A stretch of 64,000 nt of DNA from Kordiimonas sediminis (lineage in GTDB: Bacteria; Pseudomonadota; Alphaproteobacteria; Sphingomonadales; Kordiimonadaceae): assembly GCF_014656395.1 (NCBI RefSeq), contig NZ_BNCI01000001.1:248001-312000 (forward strand). Direction: 5' to 3'. Shown here one piece after another: positions 53,305 through 62,478 of the stretch (position 1 is the first letter of the stretch; the number at the start of each line of letters is the position of its first letter). The translations under genes were made by a program, and so were the position numbers. A model generated the notes under the pieces. That model ran no database searches. It was not told the origin of the DNA and saw nothing but the letters and a program-made list of their open reading frames with translations.

Positions 53305-54153
53305 ATGGAAACAGCACATGTTCAAGACATGATCACCGAAGATTCTTTTGACGCAGAAACAATACGGCAGAAACTGCAGCGTCACTATGAACAGTATGAC
53401 AAGCCAACCGGATTAACCCTTGAGAGTGTTGGCCATCTTACAGAACGTTTGATGGGGTTGATGTTCCCGCATCTTACGCCTGAAAATGAACTGGCATTGT
53501 CCCTGGACGAGCGCCTGGAATCTATCCGGAACGAGATAAAGCGCATTTGCAAACGCCTGAGCGGTGCCCACTGTGCCAGCCTTGATGCTTTTCTAAGCGA
53601 CCTGCCTGACATAGCGAGCGTAAGCCATCAGGATGCCGTGGCAATCTATGAAGGTGATCCCGCTGCCCGATCACTTGAGGAAGTGATCCTCTGCTATCCG
53701 GGGCTATTTGCTGTAACTGCCTACCGGATCGCCCATGATCTTCTGAAACGAGACATACCGCTGCTACCACGGATGATTACAGAGTTTGCACACCAGAAAA
53801 CCGGGATGGATATTCACCCCGGCGCCAAAATCGGCAGCCCGTTTTTTGTCGACCATGCAACGGAAATTGTCATTGGCGAAACAACTGTCATTGGCAACAA
53901 TGTGAAACTTTATCAGGGTGTAACGCTTGGTGCCTTGCGCATTAAGCCGGGCGACAAAGTTACCAAACGCCATCCCACCATCGAAGACAATGTGGTAATC
54001 TACGCCAACGCAACTATTCTTGGGGGCGAAACGGTTGTTGGCAGGAATTCAATCATTGGCGGTAACGTATGGCTGACCCAGTCAGTACCACCGCATTCCC
54101 GCGTTATGTTTAAATCCTGCGAAACAGAGACCATTACCAAGATCGTCAAATAA
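53305..54153 (+). CDS. cysE: Serine O-acetyltransferase (EpsC/SatA type)
   Basis: First step of cysteine synthesis: acetyl transfer to L-serine. 282 aa. The helical N-terminal domain includes EVILCYPGLFAVTAYRIAH. The left-handed beta-helix carries the catalytic site MDIHPGAKIGSPFFVDHAT and VKLYQGVTLGAL, then hexapeptide repeats (VVIYANATILGGETVVG). The extended N-terminus relative to E. coli CysE is typical of the EpsC-like group. The ATG at 53305 follows AGGGAGAG; an ATG 27 bases upstream is possible. cysK follows 59 bases later. Confidence 0.93.
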   Translation: METAHVQDMITEDSFDAETIRQKLQRHYEQYDKPTGLTLESVGHLTERLMGLMFPHLTPENELALSLDERLESIRNEIKRICKRLSGAHCASLDAFLSDLPDIASVSHQDAVAIYEGDPAARSLEEVILCYPGLFAVTAYRIAHDLLKRDIPLLPRMITEFAHQKTGMDIHPGAKIGSPFFVDHATEIVIGETTVIGNNVKLYQGVTLGALRIKPGDKVTKRHPTIEDNVVIYANATILGGETVVGRNSIIGGNVWLTQSVPPHSRVMFKSCETETITKIVK

Positions 54154-54212
54154 CAGCCTGTTACGCCGCTCGTTAGCATTGCTTGCAATAACACTATTAG
54201 GGGAGAAATCCA

Positions 54213-55133
54213 GTGAAGGTACAGTCTATTCTCGAAACCATCGGGGGGACACCCCATGTCAGACTTTCCCGCATGTTCCCTGACCATCAGGTCTGGTTGA
54301 AGCTAGAGCGCACAAACCCAAGTGGCTCGATCAAGGACCGAATTGCCCTGTCTATGGTCGAAGCGGCAGAACGTGATGGCCTTCTGAAGCCCGGCGGCAC
54401 AATCGTTGAACCCACGTCCGGTAATACCGGCGTTGGGCTTGCGATGGTAGCTGCAGTGAAAGGCTACCGACTGATCCTTGTAATGCCGGATTCCATGTCT
54501 GTGGAACGCAGACGTCTAATGCTTGCTTACGGCGCAGAGTTTGTGCTGACCCCGCGCGAGTTGGGTATAAAAGGGGCGATTGCCAAGGCGGAAGAACTAC
54601 TGCAGTCAATTTCAGGGACCTGGATGCCGCAGCAGTTTGAAAATGAAGCCAATTTGGAAGCTCACCGCCAGCATACCGGGCCAGAAATTATCGCCGATTT
54701 CAAAGATACTGGCGTTGATTATATGATCACGGGTGTCGGCACTGGCGGCCATCTGACTGGCTGCGCCGAAGTTATGAAAGCTGAATGGCCGAACCTGCAG
54801 GTATATGCGGTTGAGCCTGAGCTTTCCTCCGTTCTATCAGGGGGTGAACCTGGCCCCCACCCCATACAGGGAATTGGCGCAGGATTTATACCGGACGTGA
54901 TGAATGTCAATATTCTGTCTGGTGTAATACCCGTGGATGCAGAAGATGCAAAAGCCGCCGCCCGCGAAGCGGCAACAAAAGAAGGTATTCTTGTCGGTAT
55001 TTCATCCGGCGCGACCTTGGCGGCGATCCGGTCCAAGCTTACGGACATTGGCACTGACAAAGTTGTGCTTGGCTTCTGCTATGACACCGGCGAAAGATAC
55101 CTGTCGGTACCTGACTTCCTGCCAGAGGAATAA
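54213..55133 (+). CDS. cysK: Cysteine synthase (O-acetylserine sulfhydrylase)
   Basis: PLP enzyme making cysteine from O-acetylserine and sulfide. 306 aa. The PLP lysine lies in [11 protein letters not shown], the substrate loop in [11 protein letters not shown], the phosphate-binding loop in [11 protein letters not shown], and [10 protein letters not shown] and DTGERYLS are C-terminal family motifs. IGAGFIP matches the CysK/CysM region near the active site. It forms a two-gene cysteine operon with cysE. The start is GTG after GGGGAGAAATCCA. Confidence 0.93.
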   Translation: MKVQSILETIGGTPHVRLSRMFPDHQVWLKLERTNPSGSIKDRIALSMVEAAERDGLLKPGGTIVEPTSGNTGVGLAMVAAVKGYRLILVMPDSMSVERRRLMLAYGAEFVLTPRELGIKGAIAKAEELLQSISGTWMPQQFENEANLEAHRQHTGPEIIADFKDTGVDYMITGVGTGGHLTGCAEVMKAEWPNLQVYAVEPELSSVLSGGEPGPHPIQGIGAGFIPDVMNVNILSGVIPVDAEDAKAAAREAATKEGILVGISSGATLAAIRSKLTDIGTDKVVLGFCYDTGERYLSVPDFLPEE

Positions 55134-55204
55134 TCCCGGCAGGACACCGCCTGCGTGCATGGATACTTCTGAAGGTGATAGAGCCGGCTAATAAGCCAAG
55201 GCCG

Positions 55205-55573
55205 TTACACAGCAACGGCGTCTTCGGCAGCTGGCTCTTTATCTTCTTTATACTGGCCGGATTCCAAACGAACGATCATGGCGATCATATCCCCGCGAGT
55301 AGTCAGTTCCTTGTAGGAGCCACGCGGCAAGGGTATCCCCTGATCAATACAGTGGTTCAGAATAGCCGCACCAATTTCCTTGCTGAACAAAACAATATTA
55401 TCAGTGGAATCATCAAAACAGATCGTCAACATCACTTCATCATTGTCATCAAGGCCGATCTCCAGCCCTTCAACAATCTCTTCGCCAGTTAGTCCCTTCA
55501 TTTCCAGAAGTGGCCGCAACGCGATCAAAACTTCATCATGGCTGAAAACAATGCTGCGCGATTCTAATATCAT
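55205..55573 (-). CDS. Hypothetical protein
   Basis: 122 aa, acidic, no recognised family. It alternates strand-like segments (DEVMLTICFDD, DNIVLFSKEI) with helices, has no membrane segment, and ends in an Ala/Glu-rich tail. The ATG follows AGGTATC. It is the downstream neighbour of the AI-2E family gene (87-base gap) and converges with cysK. Confidence 0.65.
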   Translation of the reverse strand: MILESRSIVFSHDEVLIALRPLLEMKGLTGEEIVEGLEIGLDDNDEVMLTICFDDSTDNIVLFSKEIGAAILNHCIDQGIPLPRGSYKELTTRGDMIAMIVRLESGQYKEDKEPAAEDAVAV

Positions 55574-55660
55574 CTGACTGATACCTTTATTCTTGCCCCA
55601 AGGTAGCAGGCCATCAGGCCCGAACGGGATATAGTATTATTGATAAGACTTTTCATTTGG

Positions 55661-56731
55661 TTAACAGGCTGTCTCTTTTTCGGCCGCAGATCGTTCCTGC
55701 CATGCACGAATAACCGCATTGGCAACGGTGGCAAGAGGAATAGCAAAAAACACGCCCCAAAAGCCCCACAGGCCGCCAAATATCAAGATGGCAATAATGA
55801 TCGCATTGGGATGCAGGTCAACAACCTCGGAAAACAACAAAGGCGCCAAGAGATTGCCGTCCAGAGCCTGCAGAACCAGATACGCAACTATGGCAATGGC
55901 CGTTTCAGCCGCAAGTCCCCACTGGAAGAAAGCGACGACTGCCACCGGAATAGTAACCGTTGCGGCGCCAACGTATGGGATCAAAACGCTAAAGCCAGTC
56001 GCCACTGACAGGAGGGTCGCATATTGTAGCCCCAATACCTGATACGTTACAAAAGCGGCGGAGCCCACGATGATAATTTCATAAACTTTGCCCCGGGCAT
56101 AATCCCCTGCCCGTTCCAGCGTTTCGCGCCAAACCTGTTCGAGGACGGGACGATCAGTTGGCAGAAACCCACCGATCCAGCCAAGAAGCTTATGCTTGTC
56201 CTTCATGAAGAAAAACACCATCACTGGCACCAGAACAGTATAGACGACCAGCGTGATAGCGCCCGTTAAACCATCCAGCGACCATTCCAGCAATTTTGGC
56301 CCGATGTTTGCCACTTCATTCCCAAGACCTGATAACCAGTTTTCCACCTGGGTTTCAGAGATCAGGGTCGGTATTCTTGTCTGCATATCAAGAAGCAAGG
56401 TCTGAATGCGACTGGCAATCGCAGGGGCATCATTCACAAACTGGGTGATTTGCTTAATCAGGGGCGGAATAACCGCAAGTGCCGTCAGGACACTGGCAAC
56501 CAAAAACACGATGAACACAAGGATCACCGCAGCAAGTTCTGGCACCCCTTTACGCTGGAGCCAATTGGATGGCCCGTCCAACAAAAAGGCGATCACAACA
56601 GCAGCCAGGGCAGGCGTCAGCATCCGACCAAAGAATGTCAAAATCAGGAAGACAACAATCAGAGCAAGCAATAGCAGAACCATTTGCGGGTCTGAAAAAG
56701 TGCGCTGGTACCAGTCTTTAATCAAATTCAT
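55661..56731 (-). CDS. AI-2E family transporter (PerM/TqsA-like)
   Basis: 356-aa polytopic protein with about eight helices in the UPF0118 arrangement. TPALAAVVIAFLLDGPSNWL is the early family motif, a long periplasmic segment (about 80-140) follows, and the C-terminal part contains LSVATGFSVLIPYVGAATVT and LDGNLLAPLLFSEVVDLHP. Members include AI-2 exporter TqsA and Na+/H+ antiporters, so the substrate is undetermined. AAGGTAGG lies ahead of the ATG. Confidence 0.9.
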   Translation of the reverse strand: MNLIKDWYQRTFSDPQMVLLLLALIVVFLILTFFGRMLTPALAAVVIAFLLDGPSNWLQRKGVPELAAVILVFIVFLVASVLTALAVIPPLIKQITQFVNDAPAIASRIQTLLLDMQTRIPTLISETQVENWLSGLGNEVANIGPKLLEWSLDGLTGAITLVVYTVLVPVMVFFFMKDKHKLLGWIGGFLPTDRPVLEQVWRETLERAGDYARGKVYEIIIVGSAAFVTYQVLGLQYATLLSVATGFSVLIPYVGAATVTIPVAVVAFFQWGLAAETAIAIVAYLVLQALDGNLLAPLLFSEVVDLHPNAIIIAILIFGGLWGFWGVFFAIPLATVANAVIRAWQERSAAEKETAC

Positions 56732-56755
56732 TCCGATTGCCTACCTTATGCGGGA

Positions 56756-57514
56756 TTACCCGCTACTGGCGGCGCCGTCCACGACGACGTTCGCCCCATT
56801 CATCGTACCTGCTTCCTGACTTGCAAGATACAGGACAGTTTTAGCAACATCAAACGGATCAGCAGGCCCAGCCTTCGGGAAACCACCTGCAAACTTGCTC
56901 ATGTCGCCACCAATATCAGCCAGCGCCCGGTCAAACATAGGTGTTTGCATTGGCCCCGGCGACACCGCATTAATGCGAATATTCTTCTGTGCATAATCAA
57001 GCGCCGCGCTTTTAGTCATACCCAGTACCGCATGTTTACTGGTGCCGTATGCCGCCATCCATTCAGCCCCAGATTTAGAGAGGATTGATGCAATATTCAC
57101 AATCGCCCCTCCTGCACCAATGGCTTCCATCAGCTTGATCTCCTGACGCATGGCATACCAAACCCCCATTACATTGGTTTGAATGACATCCTCGACCATG
57201 CTGATATCCTGATCTGCAAATCGGGCAGCACTGTGGCTAATGCCTGCGTTGTTGACAGCAATCTCAAGTCCGCCCATAGCATCGGCGGCACGCCTGATAA
57301 AATCTGTGATACTGGTTTCACTGCGCACATCGGCATGATGATAGGTTACTGAACCGGGTAAGTCTGTAGCAGACGCACAAACACGCAGCCCTTCATCATC
57401 CAGCAAGCCACAAAAATGCACATCTGCCCCCTCAGAGGCAAAGGATTTTACAATGGCTTCCCCTAAACCGGATGTACCGCCGGTTACGATGACTTTTGAG
57501 CTTTGAAACCGCAT
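56756..57514 (-). CDS. Short-chain dehydrogenase/reductase
   Basis: 252-aa classical SDR. It has the NAD(P) motif TGGTSGLGEAI, the NNAGIS motif, catalytic Ser (IVNIASILSKS) and YGTSK (Tyr/Lys), and the INAVSPGPMQTPM loop. The substrate is unknown; there is no informative pathway neighbour. AGGATAGTAATTC precedes the ATG. Upstream of the AI-2E gene by 24 bases, so probably cotranscribed with it. Confidence 0.9.
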   Translation of the reverse strand: MRFQSSKVIVTGGTSGLGEAIVKSFASEGADVHFCGLLDDEGLRVCASATDLPGSVTYHHADVRSETSITDFIRRAADAMGGLEIAVNNAGISHSAARFADQDISMVEDVIQTNVMGVWYAMRQEIKLMEAIGAGGAIVNIASILSKSGAEWMAAYGTSKHAVLGMTKSAALDYAQKNIRINAVSPGPMQTPMFDRALADIGGDMSKFAGGFPKAGPADPFDVAKTVLYLASQEAGTMNGANVVVDGAASSG

Positions 57515-57595
57515 GAATTACTATCCTGACCGTTTCCCTGCTGTTACTCCCTGCCAACACGATGTGCAAGGAAAGAGTAGGGAAAACAGGAAGAA

Positions 57596-58684
57596 TCAGC
57601 CTTTACTGTGAGCATGGCCGTGGGAATGCCGGTGGAACGGGGCAAAAACACCCCCAAAGAACACCCGCGCCCCTTGATACATCAAGGTGCCTACTATGAT
57701 AGCCAACCAAACAGCAAACAACAAGAAGCTGCCCCGCCCAAGCGGCATCAAATCAGGCATCATTTCTGCAAGGATGGACATCCCGAACCAGGCGATCAAT
57801 GTCCACGGAACATAGGACATGGCACCGCGCAGCGCCGGACGCCACTCTTTATAGCGGGATTTGCTGATACCCAGCGCCAACAGAACACCCAGCATCAACA
57901 AGGGCGCCGTAAAGACCCCAACTTCGACAAGAAGATCAATCGTGTGATGCGCAACATGCGGGAAGGTATCACTGTGCGGCGTATGTTCAATATAATGAGT
58001 GATAATCAGCATGCTGATAAACACAAGCCCCGCCGCTGTGCCGACACGGCCACCTTTGCGGATAATATCCTGATTGCCAGCCGTATCTGCATGGCCAAGC
58101 GGGTGCAGAACAATATGCAGGAGCGACCCAGCAGCAAACGCCTGCCAATAGCCAAACATAGGCAGGGAATATGCCTCGGACACACTGTTGAAGAAGAAAT
58201 ATCCAAGAACCGTCGTCATGCCCAGCGCACCCAGCAGAAGGAGACCCGTCATGCTGGACAGCATAGAGCGAAACAACCACCAAAGTGTAATCGCGATCCC
58301 GGCACGGTGCAGTAATATGCCAAGCTGGATGAATGTCCCGTCCGATGCTTCGTTGGCAAAGGCGATCAGCGCCCCGTCCGTCGCCGCATGAACAATCAGT
58401 GCAAGGGAAGCAACCATCAGCACAATACGGTGCGTCATGGCTTCCGCCTTGTGAAACAACAGTTCCGATATCCAGGGGATACTAAGACCAAGTGCGGCGA
58501 TCAACAGCGCCAGAATCCCACCATGCGCCATGGCTTCCGGTAACAGAGTTAGCGTGACAAGGCCAATGACTGTAATCAAAACGAATCCGTCAAACCCGGC
58601 CCTGATACCAGGTCGGGTTTTTACAGATCGCGCCAATAGCGGTGCGAAAAGTAGCAATAAAACAGAGACGATTAACGCGGTCAT
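57596..58684 (-). CDS. ZIP-like polytopic membrane protein with His-rich tail
   Basis: 362 aa with about ten membrane segments. HAATDGALIAFANE recalls the metal-binding HNxxDG of ZIP transporter TM4, and GILLHRAGIAI the HEIPHE helix of TM5, though the latter is degenerate. A second His cluster (HYIEHTPHSDTFPHVAHH, about residue 230) lies in a loop, and the C-terminus ends HRHSHGHAHSKG. A divalent-metal transporter or metal sensor-like membrane protein is the best guess; the assignment to ZIP is tentative. Confidence 0.65.
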   Translation of the reverse strand: MTALIVSVLLLLFAPLLARSVKTRPGIRAGFDGFVLITVIGLVTLTLLPEAMAHGGILALLIAALGLSIPWISELLFHKAEAMTHRIVLMVASLALIVHAATDGALIAFANEASDGTFIQLGILLHRAGIAITLWWLFRSMLSSMTGLLLLGALGMTTVLGYFFFNSVSEAYSLPMFGYWQAFAAGSLLHIVLHPLGHADTAGNQDIIRKGGRVGTAAGLVFISMLIITHYIEHTPHSDTFPHVAHHTIDLLVEVGVFTAPLLMLGVLLALGISKSRYKEWRPALRGAMSYVPWTLIAWFGMSILAEMMPDLMPLGRGSFLLFAVWLAIIVGTLMYQGARVFFGGVFAPFHRHSHGHAHSKG

Positions 58685-58837
58685 TCAGTCATCCAGAATC
58701 AATTTCTGCACTATATGGTTATAAAGTAACATTAACACAAGAGATAAAATAAAAAAACGACAATGTTTCGAACAATTCCATTTAACGGGAAACCATATCT
58801 TCATAAGTGTAACGGAAAAGCCGCAGTGGGTAGTCCT

Positions 58838-59794
58838 TTACACATATGTTCCAACAAAGGTGACGGGCTCTGCGCCCATACCAAGTTTAAAGCGCGCAAT
58901 CCCCGCTAAATCCGCCGTATTTAACCCGCCAAGATCAAGAAAACCTATGCCGCGCTCTTTCAGGGCTGTGATGGCTTCCCACAATACCCTGTTGTGGATA
59001 TTCAGCGCCCGCGCTTCGTCTCCGGCCCACCCGATATAATAGGTGGCGCTGTTGCCGTGCAGCAGGAAAAGTGCCGCCGCAATCCGTTCTTTCCCCTTAT
59101 GGGCCGTAACGGTCAAAACAGGCGGCGCATCCTTGGGGCGAAACTGCTTATAGGCACTGATATATTTTGGTGTCATCCCAAGCGGAGTCGCCTGATACCG
59201 GCGATTACTACGCTGCATCGCCTCCTTTTCTAACAGCCAAAGATACTGATGCTCGCGCTTTCCCCCCAGGCTGATTGTACTATCCGATGCTTCGGCTTTT
59301 TTTAGCTGATTGCGCCACTTGCCGTGCAGCCCTGCCCGCAAAGTTTCTGCATCCGGCCTGATGTCCAGCCAGACGGTTGAAAATCCGGTCATAACGCGTC
59401 TGGTCTTGGCCGCTTTCATCATCTGCCGGGAAAGAGGAATATTCGGCAGGTCCGGTTGCAGCGCGAAAAAGTCCCACCGCAGTTTGGAATGCCCTGCCTT
59501 CAGAGCCTTAAACCCGTCAACCCACCGCGGGTCATCACTATTTGTTGGCTGATACCAAAGGGGCCCGCGCATGCATACGGACAAATCAGCAAAACGAAAC
59601 ATCTTGCGCGAGGAAATCAGCGCATGACCCACCGGGGTTTCATTCTCAAACAAGGTCTTCTGATACACTGTTGCACCGTAAGAAGAAATCGCAAGACCAT
59701 AGGCCCAGTGCTGCTGCAATGGTAACGGCATATCAGGGGTCACATGCGCATAACTGACTGGATTCAAAGGGCCGATTTTTGCAGTGATGGACAC
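58838..59794 (-). CDS. FemAB/GNAT-like acyltransferase
   Basis: 318 aa. The C-terminal half, with ATYYIGWAGDEARALNIHNR and FLDLGGLN, followed by IARFKLGMGAEPVTFVGTY, matches the Acetyltransf_6/FemAB-like group that includes peptidoglycan-bridge aminoacyltransferases and related enzymes. GKWRNQLKKAE lies at the usual mid-protein acyl-substrate site. No signal peptide, so cytoplasmic. The acceptor is unknown; no peptidoglycan gene is adjacent. The start is GTG with GAGG upstream. Confidence 0.78.
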   Translation of the reverse strand: MSITAKIGPLNPVSYAHVTPDMPLPLQQHWAYGLAISSYGATVYQKTLFENETPVGHALISSRKMFRFADLSVCMRGPLWYQPTNSDDPRWVDGFKALKAGHSKLRWDFFALQPDLPNIPLSRQMMKAAKTRRVMTGFSTVWLDIRPDAETLRAGLHGKWRNQLKKAEASDSTISLGGKREHQYLWLLEKEAMQRSNRRYQATPLGMTPKYISAYKQFRPKDAPPVLTVTAHKGKERIAAALFLLHGNSATYYIGWAGDEARALNIHNRVLWEAITALKERGIGFLDLGGLNTADLAGIARFKLGMGAEPVTFVGTYV

Positions 59795-59838
59795 GGGATA
59801 GTCTTGCCTCTTGTCAGTGATCTGGTACGGTGGAGCTT

Positions 59839-60078
59839 ATGACGATATTTTCTAAAAAACCAGAGACAGTTATGGGGTGGACCATTGCACCGCCGCGTCT
59901 TGGCTTGTGGGCGTATCTTTACGGCATCCTGTATTTTGCTGTGCCGTTTTTAGGGGCAATGGCGCTTCTGGATCTGGTCTTCTATTTCATTTTTCAGGAA
60001 TTTTTTGACAGCTGTTATGCTGTTTTCTGTCTGTTTGAAGGTACCGACGCAGTATCCGTACCTTCTTCTGTTACCTAA
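59839..60078 (+). CDS. Small membrane protein, unknown function
   Basis: 79 aa, not recognised. One long or two closely spaced hydrophobic segments (about residues 22-53) follow a basic N-terminus; two cysteines lie just after (DSCYAVFC). GGAG precedes the ATG at 59839. It is divergent from the FemAB-like gene and convergent with the FKBP gene. Confidence 0.55.
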   Translation: MTIFSKKPETVMGWTIAPPRLGLWAYLYGILYFAVPFLGAMALLDLVFYFIFQEFFDSCYAVFCLFEGTDAVSVPSSVT

Positions 60079-60096
60079 GACGTAAGACACTAAGCC

Positions 60097-61059
60097 CTAG
60101 TCGTTCACCTTGATCAGCTCAACATCAAAAATCAACGTTGCGTAAGGTGGGATATTTTGACCAGAACCACGCGCACCGTAACCCAGCTCAAAAGGAATGG
60201 TGAATTCAAACTTATCACCTTCTTTCATCAACTGAACACCTTCAGTCCAGCCAGGGATAACCTGATTCAAACCAAATGTCGCTGGCTCACCACGGCGGTA
60301 GCTGCTGTCAAACTCTGTGCCGTCGATTAACCGACCAGCATAGTGAACAGTCACGGAAGACGATGGACCCGCTGGTGATGCGCCTTCACCTGATTCAAGA
60401 ACCTTATACTGCAGACCGCTTTCAGTCGTGGTTACGCCCTCTTTTTTGCCGTTCATCTCAAGATATGCCAGACCGGGTGCCTGCATCTCTGCGATCAGAT
60501 CTTTTGTCGTTTGAACTTTCAGCAGTTCAACCGTGAACAACAATGTGGAGTTTGGCGGAATAACATCGCCCGCACCATTTTCGCCGTATGCGATCTCGGC
60601 CGGGATAACCAGCTCCCACTTCGCACCCTCTTTCATCAGTGCCAGAGCCTCAACCCAGCCCGGGATCAAACGGCCCGCAGGGAAAGTTGCCGGTTCGCCG
60701 CGCTTATAGCTGCTGTCAAATTCAGTGCCATCAATCAGCTTGCCTGCATAATGGACGGTCACATAGTCACCGTGGTTCGGGCTTGCACCTGTGCCTTCGG
60801 TAACAACCGTATACTGCAGGCCGGATTCGGTCACTGTAACGCCGTCTTTGGTTTTATTTTCTTCAAGGTACGCCTGATTTGCGGCGGTATAGTCTTCTGA
60901 CATTGTATCACTTTCACTTTCTGGTGTGACTGGGGTCGACACGTCTGTGCCGTCTTGAGGCTTTTCATCCTCTTTCGTTTCACTGTTGCCGCAGGCAGTG
61001 GCCAAAAGGCTTAGACTGATAACGGCTGCGAGTGATTTATTTGAAAATCTTCTTTGCAT
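60097..61059 (-). CDS. Tandem FKBP-type peptidyl-prolyl isomerase lipoprotein
   Basis: 320 aa. The signal peptide ends in a lipobox (LLATAC, lipidated C23), then an acidic Ser/Thr linker. Two FKBP domains follow, about residues 70-175 and 195-320; each has [22 protein letters not shown] and IPP motifs with the usual isomerase pocket residues. The two domains share long near-identical stretches, indicating internal duplication. It probably assists folding of envelope proteins from the periplasmic face of a membrane. GGAGAGGAAA precedes the ATG. Confidence 0.93.
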   Translation of the reverse strand: MQRRFSNKSLAAVISLSLLATACGNSETKEDEKPQDGTDVSTPVTPESESDTMSEDYTAANQAYLEENKTKDGVTVTESGLQYTVVTEGTGASPNHGDYVTVHYAGKLIDGTEFDSSYKRGEPATFPAGRLIPGWVEALALMKEGAKWELVIPAEIAYGENGAGDVIPPNSTLLFTVELLKVQTTKDLIAEMQAPGLAYLEMNGKKEGVTTTESGLQYKVLESGEGASPAGPSSSVTVHYAGRLIDGTEFDSSYRRGEPATFGLNQVIPGWTEGVQLMKEGDKFEFTIPFELGYGARGSGQNIPPYATLIFDVELIKVND

Positions 61060-61132
61060 TTTCCTCTCCGGTTTTGCATTCTGGCGGACCCTAGCTTGGG
61101 ATCGCGCCAGTTAAAAGCAAAAAGGCCAGAAA

Positions 61133-61435
61133 ATGCCCATTTCCGATGAAGAAATTGTTGAAACAACCTTGAAACTTGTCGGACCTGACCGGTCAGTCGC
61201 ACCGCGGGATATTGCACAAAAGCTGATCCCAGCCGAAGAAGACGGGAAAGATTGGCGGTCTTTGTTACCGCGCATTAAAAAACTGGCTACCGTTCTGGCA
61301 GGTGATGGACAGCTGCAAATTCTGCGTAAAGGCAAACCTGTCTCTCCGGCGGGTCTGAAAGGGGTGTACCGGATTGCCGGACCCGACTATCAGAAAGTCA
61401 AAGATACAGCGAATGACCAGGCAAGCGATGCTTGA
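61133..61435 (+). CDS. DUF3253 domain protein
   Basis: 100 aa. The pattern RSVAPRDIAQKLIP, DWRSLLPRIKKLATVLAGDG and ILRKGKPVSPAGLKGVYRI matches DUF3253, a winged-helix-like domain of unknown function (possibly nucleic-acid binding). AAAAGGCC precedes the ATG. Its end overlaps the start of the Hpt gene, suggesting translational coupling. Divergent from the FKBP gene. Confidence 0.85.
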   Translation: MPISDEEIVETTLKLVGPDRSVAPRDIAQKLIPAEEDGKDWRSLLPRIKKLATVLAGDGQLQILRKGKPVSPAGLKGVYRIAGPDYQKVKDTANDQASDA

Positions 61436-61766
61436 TCTTAGGCAATCTGCAACAGTTCAGCAACTGATCAGCGATGTTGGAGAGGATGCATTTCTGATGC
61501 TGTCAGAAGCCCTGATTGCAGAAATCCAAAATGCACAACAAAGCTTACCACGCTATCTGGCTGACAAAGACTGGCATATGCTGGAAGTTGACGCTCACGC
61601 CATGAAAAGTGCGGCAAGGAGTTTCGGTGCAGAGGCACTGGCGGATGCCTGCCTTGATCTGGAGAAATACGGACAGTCCAGTGGTACAGATGGGGACGCG
61701 AAAGCGATCCTTAATACCTTTGATACCGCAGCAGTGGAAACGCTGAACGCCATAAAGAAACTTTAA
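61428..61766 (+). CDS. Stand-alone histidine phosphotransfer (Hpt) protein
   Basis: 112 aa, a single four-helix Hpt domain with the phospho-acceptor H57 in VDAHAMKSAARSFGAEAL. It can shuttle phosphate between receiver domains in a His-Asp phosphorelay. No kinase or response regulator is adjacent. The ATG at 61428 overlaps the DUF3253 stop by eight bases; upstream in-frame codons (61413 and earlier) would overlap more. Confidence 0.87.
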   Translation: MLDLRQSATVQQLISDVGEDAFLMLSEALIAEIQNAQQSLPRYLADKDWHMLEVDAHAMKSAARSFGAEALADACLDLEKYGQSSGTDGDAKAILNTFDTAAVETLNAIKKL

Positions 61767-61819
61767 TGACAGAGATATTATCAGTATCAGGACGCGTCAA
61801 CCACAAAGACGCCAATACA

Positions 61820-62476
61820 TCAGCCCATCGACGCAAGCAAACCAATCTCAGCCTTCACCTCAGCCAATCCAAACCCCTTTTCACTACTTGTCGCCAAAAG
61901 AGTTGGGTGGCAGGCAATGAACTTCTTCATATCCGCCAGAGTTTTGTCGAACATTTTCTGCCGGTCCGCGACCTTCAGCTTATCCAATTTGGTCAGGACA
62001 ATCTGGTAGTTCACCGCAGCTTCATCCAGCATCTTCATGATTTCACGGTCATTGTCTTTCAGGCCGTGACGGCTGTCGATCAACAACATAACCCGGCGCA
62101 GGCTTGGCCGCCCCTGTAGATAGGTTTTGACCAGCCGTGTCCAGCGTTCAACCTTCTTCCGTTCGATTTTGGCATAGCCGTACCCCGGCAAGTCAACCAG
62201 ATAGAACGGCAGGTTCATACCGCTTCCGAAATCAAAATAATTCAATTCCTGTGTGCGGCCGGGGGTGTTTGATGTGCGCGCCAGGGTTTTACGCCCCGTA
62301 AGCGCATTCACCAGGCTGGATTTCCCCACATTGGAGCGCCCGGCAAAGGCAACTTCGGGCCGATCAGCAGGCGGCAGCGTATCAAGCGAGACTGCCCCCA
62401 TGACAAAGTCAACGGGGCCGGCGAAAAGCCGCCGGCCAATATCCAGTTGTTCATCGCTGTAAGGCGCGTCAGTCAC
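61820..62476 (-). CDS. engB: Ribosome biogenesis GTP-binding protein EngB/YsxC
   Basis: Essential GTPase for 50S assembly, 218 aa. G1 is AGRSNVGKSSLVN, G3 is DLPGYGYAK, G4 is LTKLDKL and G5 is TSSEKGFG; the ARTSNTPGRTQELNYF segment is the family switch I. The start is GTG, two bases after the yidC stop, the conserved alphaproteobacterial yidC-engB order, and translation is probably coupled. Confidence 0.95.
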   Translation of the reverse strand: MTDAPYSDEQLDIGRRLFAGPVDFVMGAVSLDTLPPADRPEVAFAGRSNVGKSSLVNALTGRKTLARTSNTPGRTQELNYFDFGSGMNLPFYLVDLPGYGYAKIERKKVERWTRLVKTYLQGRPSLRRVMLLIDSRHGLKDNDREIMKMLDEAAVNYQIVLTKLDKLKVADRQKMFDKTLADMKKFIACHPTLLATSSEKGFGLAEVKAEIGLLASMG

Positions 62477-62478
62477 GA

